Positions 22,258 through 32,746 of a stretch of DNA of 63,335 nt are shown one piece after another (position 1 is the stretch's first letter; every line of letters begins with the position of its first letter). Under the pieces are notes generated by a model, which saw only the letters and a list, made by a program, of their open reading frames with translations, was not told the origin of the DNA and did no database searches. Source of the stretch: Fragilaria crotonensis (Eukaryota > Bacillariophyta > Fragilariophyceae > Fragilariales > Fragilariaceae); contig JAKSYS010000345.1 in NCBI GenBank assembly GCA_022925895.1, positions 1 through 63,335 on the forward strand, written 5' to 3'. The position numbers and the translations under genes were made by a program.

Positions 22258-22618
22258 GGTAGAGGAGGTTGTTCGAGAACTGAACGCACCGGTTTCGACC
22301 GCGCTGTGAAGGCTACAGTTGAGTTTTGGGAGTTGAGGAGTTGACAGTTGAGAATTGAGAACGGGTCTTGTGACGTCGAACGGGTGTCGAATAATATTGA
22401 GCCGTATCGTTGTCCATCAGTTTTGTATATTTGGTGCTCCACGGTGCCGTACGAATCTTTTGAAAACTCACTCCGACGTCCGACGGGTGACCTCGAGCGC
22501 AACGGTCGACGACGAGAAGACGTTAGACCTGAGACATGATACATGATCGTTATTAGCATTGCCACTTGGTCCGAAAGAGTATCTGATTCTATTTATAGCT
22601 TTGTTGCAACTTGCCACC
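22258..22618. promoter_or_regulatory. Bidirectional promoter region between the polyamine synthase and SFT2-like genes
   Basis: A 361-bp head-to-head spacer. Both genes act in or through the secretory pathway, so coordinated expression is possible. No specific factor site is recognised. Confidence 0.4.
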
Positions 22619-23283
22619 ATGGGATTCTTCGACAAGGCTCAGGAAGCCGTGGGGCTTAGGCCATCAGAAGATCAACAAGAAGAAATGGACGAATCAGTTT
22701 TTGGTTCGATCTGCCCGAAACTAACGTTTCAACAGGTGAGTGATGTTGCGGGTGGATGGCAAACGCGTACGAGTATTCCACTCGAGAGCCCTCGTTGAAA
22801 ACATATTGCTCACTTTTTGTTTCTCATCAATATCTCCCTTTTCACGGAACACAGCGCGTCGTAGGCTTTGCAATATGCTTTACTGTGGGCTATCTCATTA
22901 CTTTCTCCTCCTTCAAACACTTTGTCCAACTCATTGAAGGAAATCCCCTACCTTTTGCCGTGTCCTATACGATTGGCAACATTTTGGCGTTGCTGGCAAG
23001 TGTATTCCTTTGCGGTCCCGAACGACAGCTCAAACTCATGATGGATGACAAGCGCAAACACTCGGCAGCCGTTTACGTATCGTGTATTGCCCTGACGCTG
23101 ATCATTCTATTTATTCCAATGGAACGGCTCATCAAGTTACTCATCATATTCTTGGTGGTCATGGTTCAACTCGCGGCAGGTGTTTGGTACAATCTTTCCT
23201 ACATACCGTTTGGTCGTAGGGCATTTTGCAAGTGTTTCAAAAGCGTGGCTGGTGTCGAAGACGACGGGAACAACGTGGTATAA
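22619..23283 (+). CDS. SFT2-like vesicle transport membrane protein, two exons
   Basis: Exon 1 is 22619-22735 and exon 2 is 22855-23283. The 119-bp intron starts GTGAGT and ends AACACAG, joining LTFQQ to RVVGFAICF. The product has 181 residues. The start codon sits in a good context (CCACCATGG). The short cytosolic N-terminus is followed by four membrane segments (VVGFAICFTVGYLITF, FAVSYTIGNILALLASVFL, YVSCIALTLIILFI, LLIIFLVVMVQLAAGVWYNL). This is the fold and length of the Got1/SFT2 family, which acts in retrograde vesicle fusion at the Golgi. The 3' end converges on TAF1 with 132 bp between stops. Confidence 0.85.
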
Positions 23284-23415
23284 ATTTTTAGAAGAAATTC
23301 ATTGTGTACGAGTACAAGTCATTGCAGCTCGTGAAGGACTAAATAGTATAGTTCGAACTGGCTTTGCGCGACGAAGATAGGATGAAATGGCTCGAGTCAC
23401 TAGATATCGACCAGC

Positions 23416-26400
23416 CTAACCAGTCTCCTCATAGATCGTGATTTCGGCTCCGCTGTCATCGCTATCCGAGTCATCGTCGTGTTGCAAATCATAACCTACC
23501 ACTACCCCGTCGACCGTGACACTATCGGTAGGGCTCTTGCTCGGAGTCTTTTTCTTCTTTTTGCCGCCATTCATTTCAAGTAGCTCGTTCTCCATGTTGG
23601 TAAGTTCAGCGCGGTCTGCGTCAATAGAGTGTTTCACTTGATCGTATATTCTGCTGGCTTCCATGGCAAGTGGATGAGAAATTCCATTGAACTTTTCAGC
23701 ATTGCTCTTCATGAGAGCGAATTCCCGAAGGAATGAATCCGCCGTCTTGTACTGAAACTTTTGATTCTTGTCGCGAATGGTTTGCAAATCAATTGGATCA
23801 CTAATCTTCTCGTAGTAATGAGGGATTTTACGTCGATCCACAGGTCTGCTGAAGGGCCCACTGCTAGGGAAGCGCTCCACATTCAAACGGATCTCCTCTA
23901 GCTTCTGGGAGAATCGCACGTGCGGAAGTTGTCGTCGCCCGCTAGCGCCGCGTTCGCGACGATTGTTGAGTTTCTTGCGCTTGGAAGGTGCAACATACAA
24001 CTCGGCTTCTTCCATTTCCTTTTTGCGCTTCTTAAGTCTCTTGTCGGTTGTTAATTTGGACCTCATTCTGCCCGCCTGCGCAATTGGTTTCCGAACCTTG
24101 GCGCCCTTGACGAGTCCTCCTTTTCTACCAGCTGTAGAATGCGCACGGTGAATTTCGGTGGATGCCAATTCATAATTGTCGTCGTCCTCAAACATGGCAT
24201 GACCATAGATTCTGTCGTTTTGCCTATGCACTTGCTTGTGCTTCCTGGATCGTATCCCGGACATTCCTTGCTCTCTTTTTTGCATCCGAACTTTCTCAAT
24301 CTCATCCTCGGCAAAGATGAATTTGAACGTGATCGTTTGCGTGCCGTCAGCGTGTGTTTTGGTGATGCGACGACGAACAACCTTCTTGCCGACCATTGAT
24401 CGGTTCGTAGGAGCGGCCTTGGCAGCGTGACTGATGCCGTCTTGAGTGGCCTTTTGCTCCTCCTGGTTTCGTCGTAACGCAGCCAAATCCCTTGCATCCT
24501 GCTTGGATTCCTCAGTGGTATCCTTCTGTGACGAGAGGAACTGGTTACCAGCCCTTTCATCTTGAAAATCATCCATTAGCATGGCTTCCAATCCCTCGTC
24601 CTCGGAGTCGTCGTCTGAGGTATTTGGTGCCTCCTTAACTTTCTTTGTAGGAGACACGGCCTCCGACAGTGCCACTCCATCGTCCTCTCCGTCGCCCTCC
24701 CCAGACTGTCCAGCTTGGCGGAGATCACCCGCATCAGACGATAAAGAAGTTCGTTGACGGTTCCAAATTGTTTGAATACGCTGTTGATAATCCTCCTTCT
24801 GCTCGCTCAATTTCATCTTTTCTCCACGAGCGAACCTAGAATGTTCCCCAACGCCATCCGACGCAGCTTTGGTGCTGAGATCTCGAATCACGTGAACACG
24901 ATCCCAGCGCTTGAGCGTGTCGATCTTGCTTTGCGGCATATTGAAGGATCGCAACATTGCCCCCATCTGCTTCATAGTAAGCTTGCGCAAATCATTGTCA
25001 GTTCCAGTGATTTTCTTGATTTGAGCCTTCAACGCCCCATCACTGCTAAGCACGATTCCCTTCTTGCCCTTAGCCTTGGCCTTGTCGGCTGCTCGTCGGA
25101 AATCGAACCCTTCCCCCACTCCACTCGGATCTGCAAACCCTGTGAGTTCTAACTGTCCAGGACCGTGAGCGTGTTTGTGCACATCAATGAATTCGAAAGT
25201 CAAATGCCACGGAGCGAAGCACAGCTCTTCAAAAATGAACTGCGCAACTTCATGTTTTCGCTTTAGTTCCTTGTAAAGGTCGTCGAGTTTCTTGTATGCC
25301 TTTTCATACATCGTTATTTTGAATGATGGGACCTTACTCTTGGGCGCTTTTGCTGCATCCAAAGCTTGACTCATTCGCTTCGCTTGCTTCCTCGCATCAT
25401 CAACTTTTGCCTTTCCCGCAATGTACGCGATGGCAAGACTAACAGCCTGCACAGTAGCGCCAGTCCCAACGTACAGAGTATTGATACCTATATCCTGCAA
25501 TCGTCTCGTGGCAGCACAAGCTGTCTCGTAGCAGACAATGCCTTCAGGTGCAATCTTACGGCCCAACGCTTCCACCCCGGGGTAGGAATCAGGATAGTCT
25601 CCGTCATCAGAGATGGGCCTACTTTCCCATATTTGGGTGTTAGAGTCATACTCGGCAACAATCTTGATTCTCTGGCGAAGGGAAGTGTTTTGTATACCAG
25701 AGCCGGCCCACATGGAAACGATTTCATTGAAATTGAGGCCGCGCCCTTCGTGTCGCTCAAAGTAGGTGAGATGTTTCGCAACATGGTAGGATACAAAGTG
25801 CTTCAAAAATTCCTTTTCTCCCGACGTCTGCGGAGCATGAACTAAGCCGCGCTCCCTTGGCTCGACCTGGCCAACAACGTACATACTCGATGGGAGTGGT
25901 CTTAAGACGACACTCATTCTGTCAGCGAGCCCTTGTCGCTTGCCAGCACCAATAAATCGCTTGCCGAGAATCATGAGAAAGTCCGTAGACTCAGGTTCGT
26001 GACGGAACATTGGGGCGACGAATAAATTATTTACCAAGCCAGTCTGACAGACACCCTCCTCAATTTTACCCAAGAAGGGACCATGGACATGCTTGGTCAA
26101 GATTTCCGTCACACCCTCAGGCAAGATATCTATCTTTGGCTGATCGATGTGTTCGTCTCGGTGCTTTTTCTTTGGTGCCTTTCCAATCCAATCGTCCACG
26201 CTAATTTTGGCGTTAAGCCCCTTGAGACGAGGTGGTCTTTCAACTTTGCCAGACGACTCAACCTTCTGCGTCGCAGACGTAATGTCAGCACGTTTACGTC
26301 TGGTTGGGCGATCGCCACCACCGGCACTGACAGGGCAGCGCGACTTGTCGCCGCGGTAGTAGTTAACGATTTTGCTGGACATGCCTTTGTTGAGTTGAAT

Positions 26401-27669
26401 GGGAGGGCGCTCTTCGCAGTATTCTAAAAGTACTAATTGGCCTTCGGTTGGATTTAGATCGGCCTCAGTTCGAATCTTCGCGTGCGACGTGGATCCAGCA
26501 AGCTGATTCATGTAGGAAGAATTCACAGCTGTAACATCTGTCTTCTTGGGTGTTGGTATGTAACGAATTTGAAATTGCCAGACTCTGTCGCGACGCACAA
26601 AGCTAAGAGGGAGCTTCGGGCGATGCAACTGGCGAAGCTCCACAATACTTAGTTCTGGTTTCGAAAAGACATGATTATACACCATGTCTAATTGCTCCAA
26701 ATATTCAGCATCGTGAGTCTCTGTAGACCCAGTAACACCCCGCGCCGGTCTTCCGGTGCGTTCGGTTCCACCAGGACCCATGAGGGACGAGGTAATTGTA
26801 CGTCCCTTACCACCTCCTAAATCGACCGTACCCAAGGCTTCAGTGACACGCCTCGTTTTTTCCAATGCCATGTGAGCTCGCTTCTTTTGACGAGCTTCAA
26901 TTTGACTGGCCATGGCTTCTTTATTTTGATGCAACGAATGCTTTTTCTCTTCTGCTGCAGAGGTGACCGGCCAATCAAATCGTCGTTGATATTCTTGTGT
27001 TTGATCGAAAGGGAGTGGCCTTGACACCGGCAAGGATTGCTTTGCGACCGATTGGCCCGCTATGCCAAGCTCGAGGATGAGATGAACACGACTTGCCTTG
27101 AGAATGCCATCAGCCCTGCTTCCCTCCCAGGAAACATTCGAATCGTCGAATACCAACGTATCTAGATCTGGATTTCGGGGTTGAGCCATCAGTGCCAGCG
27201 CCGTTGATTCCTCACCTTGCTTTTCGTCCTCTTTTGCTTTAATCTCGTTAGCAGTTGCACCCTCCCATTCAATTTTGTCTTCCCAGTTTCCCATGGTAAC
27301 CTCGTGAAATGATGGAGGCAACGACTTCCAGTCATGCTGCTCTTTCCGAGGCCACGAACGAACCATTTGTACGATATCGTCTGTTCCATCGTAACCATCG
27401 TCGTCGTCATCATCGACAACATTCAAATAGGTCGGAGTCTTTGAAATAAGCTTTTGCACCAACCGAGAGGCTTCCAAATCGGACGCACAAGTATTCAGCG
27501 AGTTGTTGTGTAGGACAGGTTGCTTGTTCTTGGCATGATGTACCTTGTGTTTCTTCTCCTTTGCGTCTGGTCTGTACGCTTCCTTGATTTCCAATATTGT
27601 CACTCGGGCTGGTTGTGCATTAGCGGAGAGTAGGGATGCAAAGTCAAGCGTCGCCATAGGCTGGGACAT
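23416..27669 (-). CDS. TAF1: TFIID subunit 1 (TAF1-like), with one bromodomain
   Basis: A single open frame of 1417 residues from ATG 27669. The conserved TAF1 core (DUF3591) spans about residues 340-960, with signatures such as KLPLSFVRRDRVWQFQIRY, LVLLEYCEERPPIQLNKGMS and KRFIGAGKRQGLADRMS. Acidic and basic linkers follow, with a likely nuclear signal (KLTTDKRLKKRKK). One bromodomain lies near residues 1260-1360 (RRKIPHYYEKISDPIDL, then AEKFNGISHPLAMEASRIY); human TAF1 has two. TAF1 is the largest scaffold of TFIID, binding promoters and acetylated histones. No intron is needed, which is notable for a 4.3-kb gene. Confidence 0.9.
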   Translation of the reverse strand: MSQPMATLDFASLLSANAQPARVTILEIKEAYRPDAKEKKHKVHHAKNKQPVLHNNSLNTCASDLEASRLVQKLISKTPTYLNVVDDDDDDGYDGTDDIVQMVRSWPRKEQHDWKSLPPSFHEVTMGNWEDKIEWEGATANEIKAKEDEKQGEESTALALMAQPRNPDLDTLVFDDSNVSWEGSRADGILKASRVHLILELGIAGQSVAKQSLPVSRPLPFDQTQEYQRRFDWPVTSAAEEKKHSLHQNKEAMASQIEARQKKRAHMALEKTRRVTEALGTVDLGGGKGRTITSSLMGPGGTERTGRPARGVTGSTETHDAEYLEQLDMVYNHVFSKPELSIVELRQLHRPKLPLSFVRRDRVWQFQIRYIPTPKKTDVTAVNSSYMNQLAGSTSHAKIRTEADLNPTEGQLVLLEYCEERPPIQLNKGMSSKIVNYYRGDKSRCPVSAGGGDRPTRRKRADITSATQKVESSGKVERPPRLKGLNAKISVDDWIGKAPKKKHRDEHIDQPKIDILPEGVTEILTKHVHGPFLGKIEEGVCQTGLVNNLFVAPMFRHEPESTDFLMILGKRFIGAGKRQGLADRMSVVLRPLPSSMYVVGQVEPRERGLVHAPQTSGEKEFLKHFVSYHVAKHLTYFERHEGRGLNFNEIVSMWAGSGIQNTSLRQRIKIVAEYDSNTQIWESRPISDDGDYPDSYPGVEALGRKIAPEGIVCYETACAATRRLQDIGINTLYVGTGATVQAVSLAIAYIAGKAKVDDARKQAKRMSQALDAAKAPKSKVPSFKITMYEKAYKKLDDLYKELKRKHEVAQFIFEELCFAPWHLTFEFIDVHKHAHGPGQLELTGFADPSGVGEGFDFRRAADKAKAKGKKGIVLSSDGALKAQIKKITGTDNDLRKLTMKQMGAMLRSFNMPQSKIDTLKRWDRVHVIRDLSTKAASDGVGEHSRFARGEKMKLSEQKEDYQQRIQTIWNRQRTSLSSDAGDLRQAGQSGEGDGEDDGVALSEAVSPTKKVKEAPNTSDDDSEDEGLEAMLMDDFQDERAGNQFLSSQKDTTEESKQDARDLAALRRNQEEQKATQDGISHAAKAAPTNRSMVGKKVVRRRITKTHADGTQTITFKFIFAEDEIEKVRMQKREQGMSGIRSRKHKQVHRQNDRIYGHAMFEDDDNYELASTEIHRAHSTAGRKGGLVKGAKVRKPIAQAGRMRSKLTTDKRLKKRKKEMEEAELYVAPSKRKKLNNRRERGASGRRQLPHVRFSQKLEEIRLNVERFPSSGPFSRPVDRRKIPHYYEKISDPIDLQTIRDKNQKFQYKTADSFLREFALMKSNAEKFNGISHPLAMEASRIYDQVKHSIDADRAELTNMENELLEMNGGKKKKKTPSKSPTDSVTVDGVVVGYDLQHDDDSDSDDSGAEITIYEETG

Positions 27670-29387
27670 GGCGAATCAGGGTGCGGACAGTGTCGGGTGT
27701 GTCCCAATCGAAGCTGTCGCGACTACCGGAAGGGACGGGCCTCGCGATTGCGAATTGCGTTGGACGATGGTTCGGAGTCGATGGACCGGTGTGCAAGTAC
27801 GAGTACGGCAACAACGGTACCGTACCATACCAAAGGGACAATTTCGACGTTCGAACCCAAGGAATTGCCGGTAGCTGCGGTAGCTACATACTACTGGTAC
27901 TGGCGAGCAATACGATATACGATACTTGTACTACAAGTATCGCACGAGGACTGTTGCACTCCTAACTCAGTTACTGGCACTACTACTACTAGCTAGCGCC
28001 GAGTTCGAAATTTTTACTCGACTTGGGCGCCTTGTCGAGCCCCATCGCCCATCGCCCATCGCCCATCGCCCATCGCCCATCGCCAGGCCACCCTAAAAGT
28101 GGGAAAAAGCACTATTAGCCACCACTTATACTGATTTTTTACCGTTGAATCTATACTAGTGACTTGTATGCACATCCTATCAATCAAATTCCATGGCAAA
28201 GGACCTCAAATAAGCAAGCAAACAATTCTGTTAAATGTCATTGTTTACGGTGTAACAGTATGCTAACAAGATGCAAGCACAAAGAAGGCAGCATAGTTGC
28301 GTTTTGCTATCATGTGTTTACATTTTGGCTGTCAAGTGATGATTTGTACCTAACACTGCTCCAAGGCTACAGAGAACATTCAATACTTTGGAAACCCTGT
28401 CTTTGAACTCATGTCTACAGCCGACATGTATGGCTTCACAGCATTCAGCGCATTGGCTCTCATAGTGGTACAAACAATGTTTGTTAGTTGTGTTTCTGTG
28501 AATACATTTTGGTCATGATGAGGAATGGACAATTAGGGCCAAATGCAAGGCCACAGAGAACATTCAGTACTTTGGAAGACCACTATGAGCTGATGGTAAG
28601 AGCCAACACATGGTTTCACAGAGTTAAGTGCATTTTATGGCAAAGTGCATACCACGACAACAAGTTGTTTGACAGAGGAACAACTGAAGACCGTCATTTT
28701 CAAGAATGCTGAGCAACAACCACAACAACCAGCTGCAGCAATGCCCTTGCATCACATTCCTTCAGTGGATATCAAGCCATGGCATTTCTTTGTGAACAAT
28801 GGAATCACTGACATTATAATCGACAAAATGTTTGTCCACCTGAGTGCCTGAGGACCTTCTGTGGAGGCACCACAACAGTATTTCAAGCACCATCAACTAT
28901 TGATAGTGACTCCTCTGTTCACAACAAGTGAGAGAAGGACCTTTGCTGCTGGTGGATGGCTTCACAGACATTTCTCTGGAAGTTGTTCTGCTTTCCAAGC
29001 AAATGTACATGGCTTTTATCCATTTCTCCTTAATGCATCTTGTTACTGGAGGAGTACATCATTTCGTGATTCCACGAGTAAACCACTACTCAGGTACTGT
29101 AGCTACTACAGTGACCAGTGGCCGGTGGGAGAGTGATGAATGACCCAGCCGACACGTTCAAATGTTCAAATCGTGCGCCGTCCTAATAATGGATAGGCGA
29201 CCACCTTCCATCGTAGCCACCGGTACAGTAGATGTGATGGGACCCGTTGAGAAGTTGGCGTTTCATCCCATTGTGTGTTATCATCTCTAAGGCCAAAGAT
29301 TACTACAATCTGGTCCCGTCGACGACATCGTGTATCGCATTCACTTACATAATAACTGTTCCGTCCCCCAGAAGCTAAGGCTGAAGC
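27670..29387. other. Intergenic with a minisatellite and a decayed duplicated sequence
   Basis: About 1.7 kb between the starts of two divergent genes. It holds a small 7-bp minisatellite (28041-28082) and two diverged copies of one sequence beginning near 28363 and 28548, both reading AAGGC(T/C)ACAGAGAACATTC then TACTTTGGAA. Read in frame the first gives KATENIQYFGNPVFELMSTA. The stretch 28740-29110 also has a partly open frame (LLLVDGFTDISLEVVLL). It looks like remains of an old coding sequence that I cannot identify. Confidence 0.4.
28041..28082. repeat. Six perfect copies of the 7-bp unit CCCATCG
   Basis: Six uninterrupted units at 28041-28082, flanked by unique sequence. No coding context. 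Confidence 0.9.
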
Positions 29388-31097
29388 ATGATTTCCCACA
29401 AGATTCCTCCCATTATTCTCTTACTACTGGCTCTTCGGTTGCTCAAAGACGAAGATTCCAACGTCCTGGCTGTCGTTATCGCTCTCCAGCGACATCCACC
29501 AGCACTCAGAGTCTTTCGAGCTCTTTTTGAAGTATCATTAATTATATTCGCGGCAGCGCTATCGGTTCATGTATGGACAAATGCTGTCGGAACCACAGTC
29601 GTCGGTCAGCTTTTGTTCCGCTCGCCGACTCGAATGGAAGAACAGCGACATGGACGATACCAACGAATATCAGGAGATGACCAGGATGAATTACGTGTCG
29701 ATTATGACGACGATAGTGATGATGACAAGGTCGTGAGCGGGCCAAGGCTTCAAAAACAAGATAGTTATTTGTCAGGAGACGGCATGGACGCCGACTATGC
29801 CAGTGATGGGGAAATCTCTGAGGGAGTCGGCCTCTGTGAACCAGATTCCGAAGTTTATCCTCCAACTTCGTTGGAGATTCTTGAAATCGCAGTTGATCTC
29901 TTTCTCTGGGTCCTCGTCTTCCTCTTTCTGTTTACCTTAAGCAGCGCTGGCGGTGGAAAATACATTAAGGGCATGCAAGGTGCTACTGAATCGCAGCTCA
30001 TGGCGAGTATTGCCGCTCCATTGTTTCCGCTGTTTTTGTTTGTCGGCGCATTGATGAGAACAATCTTCCCTTGGAGCAAGCGAAAGTCAATATGGCTTAT
30101 CCTCTTTACTACAATCGGTGCTCCTTTTTGCAATGTTACTTTTAGAGACGGCTTCGTTGGCGATGTCCTTACATCTTCTGTTCGACCAATGCAAGATGTT
30201 GCCTTTACAATATTTTACGTTCTGTCCGGTTTAAGAGGTTGGTGGTCCGATGCCTATAATCTGGACGATGCTGCACTTCCTGTTGAACGTTCTTGGATTG
30301 TTCGCACTGTTGTGCTTCCGTTATGCATGGTATCCCCGCTGTGGTGGCGCTTCAACCAAAACTTACGGCAGGTGTGGGATGCCAAGAAGAGGTGGCCATA
30401 CTTGGGAAATGCGTTCAAGTATTTGGCGGCCGCCGAAGTGGCCATGTTTGGTGTCTTTGATCCGACGCGGCGGACAAGCCCTGTTTGGCTTGTGTGCGCC
30501 ATTGCAGCAACGCTCTATCAAGTATGGTGGGATGTGGTCATGGATTGGGAATTGATTCGACTGGAGAGGCACGCAAAGTTCTCCACGCTACAACTCCGAG
30601 AGCAACGTCTCTATGGTAGCAAATGGATGTACTGGACAATTCTGGTGATAAACATAATCCTGCGATTCGGCTGGACCATGACATTTTTTCCGAAGCACTT
30701 CATAGATCGGACTGGTGCGTTGCGGAGCACATTCGAAGGCATCTTTATATACATCGATCCACTCCTCGCTTCGGCTGAAATTCTGCGTCGAATGCTGTGG
30801 GGATTCATTCGACTGGAATTGGAAGCGATTAAGAGTCATGCCAACGATCCGAAGGTGAACGAGCGATTGCGAAAATGCTGCGACGACGATGATTACAGCG
30901 GTGATGTCGAATTGAAATCCATGGAACTGCATGATCGAATACCACGTCCACTATATGATGACGGCGTGATGGAATTTGACTTGTCGAACGATTTAGGCGA
31001 CAAAAGCAGCATGCAAATAATCCTGGAGCTTTGTTTGTGGACTGGTGTTTTCCTTGCTGGGGGTGCAATTGCTGCTGCTCGTCGAGGGACTTTCTGA
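29388..31097 (+). CDS. EXS-domain membrane protein (ERD1/XPR1/SYG1 family), no SPX domain
   Basis: A single-exon ORF of 569 residues. A hydrophobic N-terminus and first membrane pair are followed by an acidic loop at about residues 100-150. A multi-spanning C-terminal part matches the EXS domain: SPLWWRFNQNLRQVWDAKKR, then YLGNAFKYLAAAEVAMFGVF and YQVWWDVVMDWELIRL are characteristic. Full phosphate exporters (XPR1/PHO1) carry an N-terminal SPX sensor, which is absent here. The layout is closer to ERD1, a Golgi protein in yeast involved in protein retention and phosphate recycling. Its 3' end converges on the hydrolase gene with 65 bp between stops. Confidence 0.85.
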   Translation: MISHKIPPIILLLLALRLLKDEDSNVLAVVIALQRHPPALRVFRALFEVSLIIFAAALSVHVWTNAVGTTVVGQLLFRSPTRMEEQRHGRYQRISGDDQDELRVDYDDDSDDDKVVSGPRLQKQDSYLSGDGMDADYASDGEISEGVGLCEPDSEVYPPTSLEILEIAVDLFLWVLVFLFLFTLSSAGGGKYIKGMQGATESQLMASIAAPLFPLFLFVGALMRTIFPWSKRKSIWLILFTTIGAPFCNVTFRDGFVGDVLTSSVRPMQDVAFTIFYVLSGLRGWWSDAYNLDDAALPVERSWIVRTVVLPLCMVSPLWWRFNQNLRQVWDAKKRWPYLGNAFKYLAAAEVAMFGVFDPTRRTSPVWLVCAIAATLYQVWWDVVMDWELIRLERHAKFSTLQLREQRLYGSKWMYWTILVINIILRFGWTMTFFPKHFIDRTGALRSTFEGIFIYIDPLLASAEILRRMLWGFIRLELEAIKSHANDPKVNERLRKCCDDDDYSGDVELKSMELHDRIPRPLYDDGVMEFDLSNDLGDKSSMQIILELCLWTGVFLAGGAIAAARRGTF

Positions 31098-31162
31098 TTG
31101 CACTTCTAAGTTCGTTCGGGTGAAAACAATCATTTTTGAAGATACAGTTTCATCTCGCGAGG

Positions 31163-32359
31163 CTACATAAAATTAGAAACTCCTACCACGACAGCTGTCG
31201 CCCCGGCGGCTGCGATAGCAAGTCCTTGCGGAAGGCCCACACCTCCTCGTGCTGGAGCAACGATCGACAAAAACTCTTGAATTGCATCCGCCGTTTGATC
31301 CGGTTGTTCCAAATGCGGCACATGGCCACATTCTTCAATCCAACGCAATTCTGCGTTTGGCAGTTCTTCCACAAACTTTTGGGCAAACTCATTTCCATCT
31401 AGAATTCCATCCTGACGACCCCACAAGACCAGAGCTGGCGCTTGAATTGTCTTCACTTTCGCCGATGGAGAAAACCCACCTGATTGCATGAAGGAGACAA
31501 GAGCTTCGCTCCATCCATCTTGTAAACAATGAAGCCGTCCAATTCGCACCGCGTCATTCGTTGCAAATGATGCTTTATCAAAATACGACATCTGATTCGC
31601 CGACGATCGCAATGGGACGCTCTTCAGTACTTGAACACCCAGCGATGCCAATGGAGTCGGCATCGATGCCATCGGACCAATGCCGTCGACAAATCCTTGC
31701 GCGTCGATAAGAATTAATCCTTGGCATAACTCTGCATTACGCGATGCCAATTCGATGACAGCAGCTCCGCCCAAACTGGCACCAGCGACACAAAAGGGTT
31801 TCCCTCGGAACATGGTGGTGGCAAAACTTTCCAACGCTTCCACCTTGGCCGCAGCCGAAAAAGACGTCACGTCTTGCAACTGAGTATATCCCCAGCCCAA
31901 CAAGTCTACTGCGTATGTATCGATCCCTCGGGCGGCCAAGAGAGAACCGAGGCGCCGGTACTCCAAGGCGCTGGAATCAAAGCCATGAATCATAATGAGC
32001 GGGAGGGACGAGGATGCTGAACCCCCCTGTGGATTTGAAGGCCAATGCACGTAAGAAATACCGACCTGACCAGATGGACTCACATCTTCAGAGACTGGTA
32101 CCAAGACACGTTTCATACGAGCTGCTGCTGCTTGGCAAGCGACTTCTTCGATAGTGGACATGTCGGGTTGGACGAAAGTCGGATCCAAGGTGGCTTGAAG
32201 ACTCGACGCTGGACTTCCTGGCCTTTGAGTCACACCGCGACTGTTTTGGATAGGCAGCGTAAAGGAATTTGATTGTTGCGGAACGCAACACAGAAGAAGC
32301 AAAGCTGTAGCAGAAATAGCGATCTTCATGGTACTTTTCGCTCGTTTTGTGTGTTGCAT
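31163..32359 (-). CDS. Alpha/beta hydrolase, predicted plastid-targeted
   Basis: 398 residues from ATG 32359; an in-frame ATG at 32329 would give a more standard signal peptide (MKIAISATALLLLCC). The presequence ends in SNSFTLP, an F-centred cleavage motif of the diatom plastid type. Hydrolase signatures are the oxyanion HGFDSS, the nucleophile elbow GASLGG, the acid in VLWGRQDGILDG and the base in EECGHVPHLEQP, so the triad is complete. Chlorophyllases, lipases and dehalogenases share this fold and the substrate cannot be read from sequence. It is the first of three consecutive genes with plastid-like presequences. Confidence 0.8.
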   Translation of the reverse strand: MQHTKRAKSTMKIAISATALLLLCCVPQQSNSFTLPIQNSRGVTQRPGSPASSLQATLDPTFVQPDMSTIEEVACQAAAARMKRVLVPVSEDVSPSGQVGISYVHWPSNPQGGSASSSLPLIMIHGFDSSALEYRRLGSLLAARGIDTYAVDLLGWGYTQLQDVTSFSAAAKVEALESFATTMFRGKPFCVAGASLGGAAVIELASRNAELCQGLILIDAQGFVDGIGPMASMPTPLASLGVQVLKSVPLRSSANQMSYFDKASFATNDAVRIGRLHCLQDGWSEALVSFMQSGGFSPSAKVKTIQAPALVLWGRQDGILDGNEFAQKFVEELPNAELRWIEECGHVPHLEQPDQTADAIQEFLSIVAPARGGVGLPQGLAIAAAGATAVVVGVSNFM

Positions 32360-32746
32360 TCGAGAAATTGGAGGTGTGGAAGGATTTTAGTTCTGCGTTT
32401 GTTCAGTGACGCGTATTTCTACTGTACAAGGTCATACAGTACGTCTAGTAGCAGTACTTGTAGATTCTAATGAAACAAACAACCAAACTGTACACAGTAC
32501 GACAGTACTAGTCGTTCGCACAATTGACAATTACCCAGTCAGCTTTTCAAAAATGACGTCAGGTGAGTGGACCTGGTTGTTGAAGTTCTAATTTGTTTGC
32601 ACTGTGCGATCTGCAGTGTAGTGGTACATACAGTACACACTGTCGCACTTGGTGAAACGCAGAAATGCTTCCACTTGAAACATCGCATCACGCGATCTTG
32701 GTCCTACCTTGCAGGTTTCTTGAAGCACATAGCGCCCTTCTTCACC
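32360..32746. promoter_or_regulatory. Divergent promoter region of the hydrolase and HopJ genes
   Basis: A 387-bp head-to-head spacer between two genes for predicted plastid proteins. GTAC words are frequent at 32415-32510. Confidence 0.4.
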
